A stretch of DNA of 47,467 bases from Mollicutes bacterium (GTDB lineage Bacteria > Bacillota_I > Bacilli_A > Izemoplasmatales > Izemoplasmataceae). Below, one piece after another: positions 23,937 through 31,135 of this stretch. Under the pieces are notes generated by a model. It had not been told where the DNA came from. It did not search any database and saw nothing but the letters and a program-made list of their open reading frames with translations. Made by a program: the position numbers and the translations under genes. How positions within the stretch are numbered: position 1 is the first letter of the stretch; each line of letters opens with the position of its first letter. The DNA is taken from NCBI GenBank assembly GCA_003551005.1, contig PULR01000014.1:1-47467 (forward strand), in the 5' to 3' direction.

Positions 23937-26028
23937 TGTGGATCAACTCCATGATATATTCAGGTGTCACGGGCGCCTTGCGGACCCGGCGGCCGATGGC
24001 TTGCTCGATCGCCAGCGCCACGGCCGGCGGTCCGCCGACCAGCGTCAGCTCGCCCACGCCCTTCGCACCATAGGGGCCGAGAGGATAGGGATTGTCCATG
24101 ATGTGGTTCTCGGTCTTGGGCATGTCGACGGCCGTGGGGATGATGTAGTCGGTGAGGTTCTTCTGCTTGAGGGCGCCGCCTTCGTGCTCCATGACTTCGA
24201 GGTAGCCAAGGCCGACCACGCCCTGGGCCTGACCGCCATCCGCCTGACCGAGGACGATGCGTTCATCGATGGCCTTGCCGAGGTCGTAGACGCTCCACAC
24301 ATGCTTGATGTCGACTTCGTAGGTGACTTTCGAGACTTCCACCTCGACGACGTTGACGCCCCACGAATAGGCGGGGTAGGCGTCGCCTTTCATCCGGTCC
24401 TGGTCCCATTCGATGTAATCCGGCTGCTTGTAGCGTTGCATGGCCTCCTGTACCTCGCCTTCGCGCCAGGATTCCTTGAGGTCCTTCGCCGCACGGGCCA
24501 GCAGGCCGCCGACAACCATCATCGTGCGCGAAGCGACCGTGGGGCCGCTGTCGGGGACGTAGCGGGTGTCGGGGTAGGGGAAGAGCACCTGCTCAAGCGG
24601 CAGGTCGAGCACATCGGCGACGAGCTTGCGGAACGTCGTCTTCGGTCCCTGCCCCATGTCGACCGCGGCCACGAGGATGCGCACGGTGCCATCGGCATCC
24701 TTCTTCAGTTTGACGCGGGCCTTGATCTTCTCCTGCTCGCCGCTGCCGGTGAAGCCGCAGCCGTGGAGGAACCAGCTCATGCCGATGCCCTTGAATGTAT
24801 CGGGGTCTTCGTATTCCTTGCGCTTGCGATGGTAATCGGAGATCTCCTCGGCCTTTTTCGACATCTCATCGAGGATGATCGGGTCACGATAGACGCCGCC
24901 GGTCGAGGTCAGATCGCCCTGGGAGACCTGGTGGCGGGTGCGGAACGTGTAAGTATCCTCCCCGACTTCCTTGGCCACGTGATGGATGAACATCTCGATC
25001 GCGAAGATCATCTGCGGCGCGCCGAAACCGCGGAAGGCGCCGTTGGGGACGGTGTTGGTCACATACACGTCGCCGTCCACCCAGACGTTGTCGATGGTGT
25101 AGGCGTTCGTCGCCGCGAGCATCCCCCGGGAGAGCACCACGCCCGAGAGGCCGAGATAGGCGCCGCCATCGAGGCCGACGTGGGCCCTGAGGCCCTGGAT
25201 GTTGTTGTTCTCATCAAGAGCGGCTTCCATGCGCACCTTGGAAGGATGCCGCTTGGTGGTCGCGATCATGTCCTCCTCCCGCTCGTAGATGAACTTGATC
25301 GGCTTTTGGACCTTGCGCAGGGCGACCGCGAGCTGCGTCGCCGTCAGCGAGGGGAATTCCTCCTTGCCTCCGAAGGCGCCGCCGACCGGCGCCTGGATGA
25401 CCCGGACGTCGTCTTCGTCGGCGGCCATGGTCGCAAGCACCGCATTCTTGACGTAGTAAGGGCATTGAATCGAGCCGACCAGCGTGTAGGTGCCTTCATC
25501 CAGATACCCCACGAACCCCTGGGGTTCGATGTAGGCTTGGTCCTGATAGCCGGTTTCGTACTCATAAGAGACGGTCCGCGCGGCGGTCTCGAAGGCGCGG
25601 TCCGGATCGCCCTTGTCGTAGTGGAGGTCGATGGCGCTGTTGGTGAAGCCGAAGGTTGGCTCCAACTCCTCGAACTCGATCTCGACGGCGTCCGCGAGCT
25701 CGGCGACCTTCTCCTTATCAGGACCGACAACCAGCAGAATCGGCTCGCCGATGTAGGCGACTTCCGTCTTTGGGAAGACCGGCCAGTCGTCGTGAATCAT
25801 CTTGACCACATTCTCGCCGGGGATGTCTCGGTGGTCGACGACCACGTAGCCCTTGGGCAGCGAGGGCAGGTTGACCTGCTTGATCCGCCCGCGGGGGATG
25901 GGGGAGCGCACACTCTTGGCGTAATGCATGCCATCAAGCTTGATGTCGCTGGTGAAGGCCGCGGCGCCGGAGATCTTCTCGCGGCTGTCGACCTTCTCGA
26001 TGGAACGGGAAATATCCTGTTTCTTCAT
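23929..26028 (-). CDS. Molybdenum hydroxylase catalytic (Mo) subunit, short form (second set)
   Basis: A 699-residue xanthine dehydrogenase-family molybdopterin subunit. Cofactor-binding blocks are GGAFGGKEE (about 214-222) and NGAFRGFGAPQ, and the base Glu is in YGAKGVGEL near residue 660. The start is the ATG at 26028 with GAGGTGAAGG ahead; a GTG three codons earlier is possible. It is shorter than the other Mo subunit (777) and resembles the Mo part of E. coli XdhD. Hydroxylation of a purine, or the reverse dehydroxylation, is the likely reaction; which purine is not shown by the sequence. Selenium-containing forms exist in this family, and YqeB/YgfJ-like accessory genes in the same operon make that possible here. 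Confidence 0.9.
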   Translation of the reverse strand: MKKQDISRSIEKVDSREKISGAAAFTSDIKLDGMHYAKSVRSPIPRGRIKQVNLPSLPKGYVVVDHRDIPGENVVKMIHDDWPVFPKTEVAYIGEPILLVVGPDKEKVAELADAVEIEFEELEPTFGFTNSAIDLHYDKGDPDRAFETAARTVSYEYETGYQDQAYIEPQGFVGYLDEGTYTLVGSIQCPYYVKNAVLATMAADEDDVRVIQAPVGGAFGGKEEFPSLTATQLAVALRKVQKPIKFIYEREEDMIATTKRHPSKVRMEAALDENNNIQGLRAHVGLDGGAYLGLSGVVLSRGMLAATNAYTIDNVWVDGDVYVTNTVPNGAFRGFGAPQMIFAIEMFIHHVAKEVGEDTYTFRTRHQVSQGDLTSTGGVYRDPIILDEMSKKAEEISDYHRKRKEYEDPDTFKGIGMSWFLHGCGFTGSGEQEKIKARVKLKKDADGTVRILVAAVDMGQGPKTTFRKLVADVLDLPLEQVLFPYPDTRYVPDSGPTVASRTMMVVGGLLARAAKDLKESWREGEVQEAMQRYKQPDYIEWDQDRMKGDAYPAYSWGVNVVEVEVSKVTYEVDIKHVWSVYDLGKAIDERIVLGQADGGQAQGVVGLGYLEVMEHEGGALKQKNLTDYIIPTAVDMPKTENHIMDNPYPLGPYGAKGVGELTLVGGPPAVALAIEQAIGRRVRKAPVTPEYIMELIHNG

Positions 26029-26033
26029 ACCCT

Positions 26034-27128
26034 TCACCTCAATTTATCCATTTCAATGGCATCGGTCGGGCAGACCGACACGCAGAGTCCGCAGCTGAAA
26101 CATTTATCCGGGGCGAACGTGATCCTGTCCTTGAATTCAATCGCGAAATACGGACACGTCTTCACACAAAGCATGCATTCGATGCATTTCTCCTCGATCA
26201 GCGTCGGCAGCTCGTCCTCGTAGCTGGTCGGATTGTCGAGCTCGGTGCCGATGACGTCCTCAACGGAATCGAAGCCGAATTTTTCAAGCACCTTCGGGAG
26301 GTCCCTGATGATTTTGGCATACAGCTGCTTGCCTTTGAGAAGCGCGCCTGAGAGCATCTGCACACCGCTCGCGCCGGCAAGAAGGAACTCGACGACATCC
26401 TCGGCGGAAGCGACGCCCCCGACACCGATGACGGTCAGGTCCGGCTCGGCCTGTTTGATCTTGTAGACCGTCGCGAGCGCGAGGTTCTTGATGACGGGAC
26501 CCGTCGTCCACACGAAACCGTCCTCGGGCGCGTATTCAATGCGCCGTCGGGCGGGGTTGATGTTTATCGTGGGGCCGAGGGAGTTGATCGCGACGACTCC
26601 GTTCGCCCCCGCTTCCTTGATCGCTTTAGCGTAGTTCTCCGCATCGGGGATATGGGGCGAGATCTTCATGTAGAAGGGTTTATTCGTCAAGGAACGGATG
26701 GTGCGCACGGTATCGGCGATCACCGAGAGGTCCGTACCGACGTAGTGGGTCGAGACCTCGAACGCATCCGCGAACGGCTCGAGTCTGGGGATGAGCGTCT
26801 CCATGTCCGCTTTCGAATACCCCACGCTGATGATGAGCGGCCGGTCGTTTTTTTTCCGGTAGGCGGGAAGAAACGTCTCCACCCAGCGTTCCATGGGGTG
26901 TTCGCTCCACAGCTCGCTGTTCATGACGAACTGCCGCCTGGTGTCGGTGTAGATGCAGGGCTTGGGAATCTTAGGTTCCCTGGGGGCGATGGTCTTCGTG
27001 ACCACCGCGCCGGTGCCGGCCTCATCACGCATGAAGGACAGTTTCTCGAGATCCCCGACCAGGGGACCGGAGGCTGGCATCAGTGGATTTTCAAGCGTCA
27101 AGCCGTCGAACTGGGTTCTGAGTTTCAT
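26034..27128 (-). CDS. PreA/dihydroorotate dehydrogenase-like FMN protein with two C-terminal [4Fe-4S] clusters
   Basis: A 364-residue protein with a TIM-barrel dihydroorotate dehydrogenase domain (1-300; GLTLENPLMPASGP at the start, INSLGPTININ and VIGVGGVASAEDVVEFLLAGA for FMN) and a ferredoxin tail binding two clusters (Cys315/318/321/325 and Cys343/346/349/353). It resembles PreA, which reduces uracil or thymine. The loop that in PreA reads NFSCPHG with a nearby catalytic Cys is here VSTHYVGTD (125-133) without cysteine, so the substrate is probably different. No PreT partner is in the window. In the E. coli locus the reductive step is assigned to YgfK; this protein may fill that role by reducing a purine-derived ring, with low-potential electrons. 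That role is inferred. Confidence 0.85.
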   Translation of the reverse strand: MKLRTQFDGLTLENPLMPASGPLVGDLEKLSFMRDEAGTGAVVTKTIAPREPKIPKPCIYTDTRRQFVMNSELWSEHPMERWVETFLPAYRKKNDRPLIISVGYSKADMETLIPRLEPFADAFEVSTHYVGTDLSVIADTVRTIRSLTNKPFYMKISPHIPDAENYAKAIKEAGANGVVAINSLGPTININPARRRIEYAPEDGFVWTTGPVIKNLALATVYKIKQAEPDLTVIGVGGVASAEDVVEFLLAGASGVQMLSGALLKGKQLYAKIIRDLPKVLEKFGFDSVEDVIGTELDNPTSYEDELPTLIEEKCIECMLCVKTCPYFAIEFKDRITFAPDKCFSCGLCVSVCPTDAIEMDKLR

Positions 27129-28432
27129 CGGGATGCTCCCTTCTGGCGTTCAATCTGGTTCCAAAGCTTCTGCGCGGCGTCCTTCGCCGCGGCGTAGGCT
27201 TCTCTCGTGGGTGCGTCGACCTCAAAGTCCTTGACGACATGCTTGCCGCCGATGAAGACATCGCTCGGCTTGAAACTGTTGAAGAGGCCGAAGAACAGAT
27301 GACCGAGCGCGTTGCTTGCACGCATGGGCGTCGGCGGAATGTAGGGCAGCATCAAGAGATCCGCCGCGTATCCTGCCTGCAGCCTGCCGAGCCTGACCCC
27401 GAGCAGCTTTGAGGCGTACGCATACGTCTCATCGAGAATGCGGGCGAGATCGCCGAGGTCGAAGGCCTCCGGGGTTTTTGCCTGTACGTGCGAGGCGAAC
27501 ATCAGAGCCTGATACTCCGTCGTCACCGAGGAGGTGAGCCCGTCGTTGCCGACGATGACGGGGATGTCCCTTTTGCGGAGGGCGGGGTAATCAGGAATGC
27601 CGACGGCGTTGTTCATGTTCGAAGAGGGGTTGAGGGCGACCACGCAGTCGTGCTCGGCGATCAGATCTCGTTCGGCATCGTTGATGTGCAGCGCATGGGT
27701 GAGGATGCTGCCGGGGTTGAGCAGACCGTGCCGTGCGAACCGTTCGACCACCCGTTCGCCGTAGCGCTTCAGGCAGTCCTGCTGGTCGAGCTCGCTTTCG
27801 GCGACGTGGATGTGGATCGGGGTGTCACCCAGCCGTTCCTTCACCCGACGAAGCGTCTCCTCTGAAAGCGAGAGGGACGCGTGGAGACCGAAAAGGCCGG
27901 GCGCATTGGGATGCCGTTCATCGATGAAGGCGCGGTTCTCGGCGAGACAGGCCTCGACATCGAAACGATCGCTGGTCTCGAAGGCGAACGCCCCACGAGC
28001 GCCGACAGTATCGACGACTGCCTTGCGAAGCTTCTCGAGTGAACCCGCGATGGTTCCGCTCGCATGGTGGTCGAGAATGGTGGTGACCCCGTTTTTCACG
28101 TGGTCGACGGCGTTGACGATGCCGCTATGATAGATCGTGTCGTGCTCATGGGAGGCATCGAGCCTCCACCATTGCTTCTCGAGGATGTCCATGAAGGATT
28201 CATACTCGAAACTGTTCTCCCAGCCGCGCGCGAACGCGCTGTAGATGTGCGTGTGCCCGATGACAAGCGAAGGGATGACAAGGTGACCGCTGCCGTCGAT
28301 GATGGTGCAATCATCCCGGTCGAACGCTTCCATCGGTCCTTTCTCGAGAATCGTCTCATCAAAGACGACGTAGCCATGATCGATGTACTCGTCAAAATCG
28401 TAGATCCGTGCGTTGACGATCGCTTTGGGCAT
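27125..28432 (-). CDS. ssnA: SsnA-like amidohydrolase (aminohydrolase)
   Basis: A 435-residue metal-dependent amidohydrolase of the guanine/chlorohydrolase group. Metal ligands are His60 and His62 in GHTHIYSAF, His in HIHVAESE, and the Asp in VIVGNDGLTSS near the C-terminal third. The order and the N-terminal composite domain match SsnA of the E. coli ygeW-xdhD locus. It starts at the ATG at 28432, where GGAGTGA, which includes the hyuA stop, serves as ribosome site. It probably removes an amino group or opens a ring of a reduced purine intermediate; the substrate is not settled. It overlaps the PreA-like gene by four bases. Confidence 0.87.
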   Translation of the reverse strand: MPKAIVNARIYDFDEYIDHGYVVFDETILEKGPMEAFDRDDCTIIDGSGHLVIPSLVIGHTHIYSAFARGWENSFEYESFMDILEKQWWRLDASHEHDTIYHSGIVNAVDHVKNGVTTILDHHASGTIAGSLEKLRKAVVDTVGARGAFAFETSDRFDVEACLAENRAFIDERHPNAPGLFGLHASLSLSEETLRRVKERLGDTPIHIHVAESELDQQDCLKRYGERVVERFARHGLLNPGSILTHALHINDAERDLIAEHDCVVALNPSSNMNNAVGIPDYPALRKRDIPVIVGNDGLTSSVTTEYQALMFASHVQAKTPEAFDLGDLARILDETYAYASKLLGVRLGRLQAGYAADLLMLPYIPPTPMRASNALGHLFFGLFNSFKPSDVFIGGKHVVKDFEVDAPTREAYAAAKDAAQKLWNQIERQKGASR

Positions 28433-28437
28433 GGGTC

Positions 28438-29727
28438 TCACTCCTTTTGTAGATAACGCCCTTCAACGGGGATGAACCGTCCATCCTTCAAGACGAAGCG
28501 GACGCGGAGGATGGTCGATTCGACACTTCCCCTGGCGGGATGGTTCGTATAGGCGCTGTAGTCCGCGGCGCTGTGGTTTTCCTGAATGGTGCGTTCGCCG
28601 AGGCGATACACCATGATATCCGCATCGCTTCCTTCGGCGATCACGCCCTTGCGTGGGTAGAGGCCGAAGGCATGCGCGACATTCCGTGACATTTTATTGA
28701 TAGCCGACTCGCCAAGATGGTAATACATCACATCAAAGGCGTGTTCGACCCCGCCGATGCCAAGCGGGAGCTTTGAGAGCCTGTCGGCTTGCTTCTGCTC
28801 GCTCGTGAAAGGCGCGTGATCGGTGCCGATAGTATTGATATGCGCCGCATGTTCATGCAGCACTCGCCGTTCCGTCTCGCTGCGCAGTGGCGGTGCGAAG
28901 GAGAAAAGTCTGCCCGTTTCACCGCGGAGCTTTTCCGCGTTGAAGGAAAAGTACTGCGGGCAGCTTTCCACGAGGAAATGCTTCCCGATCAACGGTCTGT
29001 ATGCATCGAGCAGCCGCCGCAGGGTCTCGCCGCTGCTGAGGTGCACCATGTAGAGGCGGCCGCCGGTCTCTTGCACAAAGCCTGCGAGTTTCAGCGCTTC
29101 GTCGGTCTCGCTCGAGCTCGGGCGGCTTTGCGGCAGGTGTTCGTGCGTAAATGATTCATCAAGTATGATCTGCTCGTCGTCCTCGATGTGGGCGAGCACG
29201 AGCGGTCCGTCTACGGACCGCTCGAGCAGACGACGAATCTGTGCATCGTAGGTCCGGCGGCCGGAATCGGAGTAGGTGGTGAAAAGCTTGATGGAATCTA
29301 GACCGAGCGACTCCGCCGTATCGACGAAGGCGTCGGCATCCACCGGATTCTTGACGGTGGCGTGCAGGCGGTAATCGACATAGCTGGTGCCGATCTGCTC
29401 CCTGGCCGCATCAAAGTTCTTCTGCAGTTCGGCGCTGTCGCGGGCGGGCTCGAGGAAGTCGATGACCGTCGTGACGCCGCCGTGAATCGCCGCCCGGCTT
29501 CCGCTCTCGAAATCGTCTGCGGTGGAGAGACCGCCGATTTCGAGCAGGAAATGCACGTGCGGGTCGATCAGCCCGGGCAGCACCAGTGCTCCTTCGGCGT
29601 CATAGGCTTCCGCCGCGTCCAGGGTGCGATCGCTGATGCGGGCGATACGGCCGTCCTTCACATATACATTCGTCTGTTTGAAACCCTCACCGAGATAAAC
29701 GTGTCCATGCTTGATGGCAAGGTCCAT
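28438..29727 (-). CDS. hyuA: HyuA-like cyclic amidohydrolase (dihydropyrimidinase/allantoinase family)
   Basis: A 429-residue amidohydrolase that opens cyclic amides. The binuclear metal site is complete: His57 and His59 in DPHVHF, Lys147 in SIKLFTTY (the lysine that becomes carboxylated), the His in LAHIEDD and in VHLSSGE, and the Asp in GTDHAPF. It starts at the ATG at 29727, seven bases after AGGAGG; an ATG two codons upstream is too close to that site. It is the counterpart of E. coli hyuA in the ygeW-xdhD locus. A likely job is hydrolysis of a dihydropyrimidine or imidazolone-type ring made by the PreA-like enzyme, which is an inference from the context. Confidence 0.9.
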   Translation of the reverse strand: MDLAIKHGHVYLGEGFKQTNVYVKDGRIARISDRTLDAAEAYDAEGALVLPGLIDPHVHFLLEIGGLSTADDFESGSRAAIHGGVTTVIDFLEPARDSAELQKNFDAAREQIGTSYVDYRLHATVKNPVDADAFVDTAESLGLDSIKLFTTYSDSGRRTYDAQIRRLLERSVDGPLVLAHIEDDEQIILDESFTHEHLPQSRPSSSETDEALKLAGFVQETGGRLYMVHLSSGETLRRLLDAYRPLIGKHFLVESCPQYFSFNAEKLRGETGRLFSFAPPLRSETERRVLHEHAAHINTIGTDHAPFTSEQKQADRLSKLPLGIGGVEHAFDVMYYHLGESAINKMSRNVAHAFGLYPRKGVIAEGSDADIMVYRLGERTIQENHSAADYSAYTNHPARGSVESTILRVRFVLKDGRFIPVEGRYLQKE

Positions 29728-29729
29728 GC

Positions 29730-30203
29730 TCATGCCTCCTGAGGAACGATTCGGTAGTTGGTGATGCCATATTGTTCGATTACTTGCTCAAGCGCTGACT
29801 GCCGCACGCTCAGATACACGTCAAGACGACTGTCGACCAGCAGGCTAACGACCGCATCGAACCCGTCACCACGAAGTTCGAGCGGACCCACTTCGTCAAG
29901 GAAGAGCGGCTCGATACGGCGTTCGACCAAAGCGGACATCACATTTTCGACCCGCTTTGTCGCCTCGAGGAAGAATCGATAAGGACCGAGGGTCGAAGCC
30001 GCCGGGGAGGGTTCGTTTGAAGCAGTGCGCACAGCCAGCGTGAAACGTTCGCCGCTGCTGAGCCGCTGACACTCGTAGCGAAGCGGGCCGTCCGCACCCA
30101 TGTGCTTGATGGAGACGAACCCATCGCCGCCGAGCTGTTCATGCAGCGTGAGCATGCGGGTGGTCTTGCCGCTGTCAATCCTCCCAGTAACGATATGGAT
30201 CAT
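29730..30203 (-). CDS. THEP1-like P-loop NTPase, probable hydroxylase accessory protein
   Basis: A 157-residue nucleotide-binding protein of the THEP1 type. Walker A is GRIDSGKTT (7-15), and the Walker B strand is PLFLDEVGPLEL near residue 100. The ATG at 30203 lies 29 bases inside the preceding gene and has GGGAG seven bases upstream. In E. coli the same place between the XdhC-like yqeB and hyuA holds yqeC, an accessory gene of selenium-linked hydroxylases; sequence identity to YqeC cannot be judged here. A role in making or inserting the molybdenum cofactor is inferred from its position between an XdhC-like factor and the structural genes. Confidence 0.75.
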   Translation of the reverse strand: MIHIVTGRIDSGKTTRMLTLHEQLGGDGFVSIKHMGADGPLRYECQRLSSGERFTLAVRTASNEPSPAASTLGPYRFFLEATKRVENVMSALVERRIEPLFLDEVGPLELRGDGFDAVVSLLVDSRLDVYLSVRQSALEQVIEQYGITNYRIVPQEA

Positions 30204-31032
30204 CGAGCGTCTCCCTGAGATGGCGATGCCCCGGCTTGTCGTAATGGATGGCGAGCATCTCGGCGGCCACCGAGATGGCGATCTCCTCGGGGCTGCCTCC
30301 GCCTGTATCTAACCCGACGGGCGCGTAGAGGTTTGTCAGGTCGACATCCTCGCCGAAGGTCTCATAGGTCTTTTTCAGATAATCCTTGAGTTTCGTCGGC
30401 GAACAGAGCAACCCGATGTAGCGGGGCGCAAGGTCGAGTTCGAGAATCTTGTTGATGACGTGGTAGTCCTGTTTATGGTTCGGTGTGCACACGACGACGA
30501 AAGATCCTTCCCGGATTCCTTCACGCTCGATATGCTCGGCGAAGGCGAGCGCGTGCTTCTCGTCGGCGTAGGGATAATCCTCGAGAATCGCTTCCCGGTC
30601 GTCGATGACGCTCAGATGGAAAGGCATCGTCTTGAGCACCCTGCCGAGCGCGCGGGAGACGTGCCCCGCTCCGTAGAGGTAGACCCGGGACATCGCCCCG
30701 ATGAACTCATAGAACAGCGTCACCTTGCCGCCGCAGACCATCGGCAGCGATTTTTCCTTCGCTCTTTCAACCGTGACGGCGTCCTCGTTCAACAAATACG
30801 TTTCCATCTTGTTCTCGCGTGTCTTGAGAATGCGGCGCGCCTCCTCGATCGCATGATGTTCGAGCGCACCGCCGCCGACCGTGCCGATGAGCTCGCCGTC
30901 TTCCCCGACAAGCAGCTTGATGCCGATCTTGACGGGGCCTTCGCCACGCTTGTCCACCGCGGTGATGAGCACGGCGTCCTTGCCGGCTTGTTCGTATTCG
31001 ACCAGCCGCTGGTGCAGGGCCTGCTTGTCCAT
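30175..31032 (-). CDS. XdhC/CoxI-family molybdenum cofactor insertion factor (YqeB-like)
   Basis: A 285-residue maturation protein. An N-terminal XdhC/CoxI domain (DGELIGTVGGGALEHHA around residues 45-62, MVCGGKVTLFYE near 100) is followed by a Rossmann domain starting YLYGAGHVSRALG near 119. XdhC proteins bind the molybdenum cofactor, help with its sulfuration and pass it to the hydroxylase. Proteins of this two-domain form mark the selenium-dependent hydroxylase system in Enterococcus and E. coli (YqeB). It follows the first hydroxylase set after a 103-base gap that contains only a small CGGGCATCGCCCG palindrome and a ribosome site. Confidence 0.87.
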   Translation of the reverse strand: MDKQALHQRLVEYEQAGKDAVLITAVDKRGEGPVKIGIKLLVGEDGELIGTVGGGALEHHAIEEARRILKTRENKMETYLLNEDAVTVERAKEKSLPMVCGGKVTLFYEFIGAMSRVYLYGAGHVSRALGRVLKTMPFHLSVIDDREAILEDYPYADEKHALAFAEHIEREGIREGSFVVVCTPNHKQDYHVINKILELDLAPRYIGLLCSPTKLKDYLKKTYETFGEDVDLTNLYAPVGLDTGGGSPEEIAISVAAEMLAIHYDKPGHRHLRETLDDPYRYWED

Positions 31033-31135
31033 TGTAATTCACCCTTCCACACTTCGGGCATCGCCCGGTTTTACAAAGCGACGGAAAGCGAACGTCCTGT
31101 CGATGCAGGAGTTCTTTTCCTTCCCGCCTCCTGGA

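Noticed and set aside
23716-26223. An 835-codon plus-strand open frame, and similar ones at 31409-33343 and 16013-17062.
   Set aside because: They lie opposite genes with clear catalytic motifs, lack ribosome sites and show no family motifs; long antisense frames are expected in GC-rich coding DNA.
31033-31135. A regulatory RNA or internal promoter in the 103-base gap of the purine operon.
   Set aside because: Only a short palindrome (CGGGCATCGCCCG) and a ribosome site are visible; no -35/-10 pair or terminator is evident.
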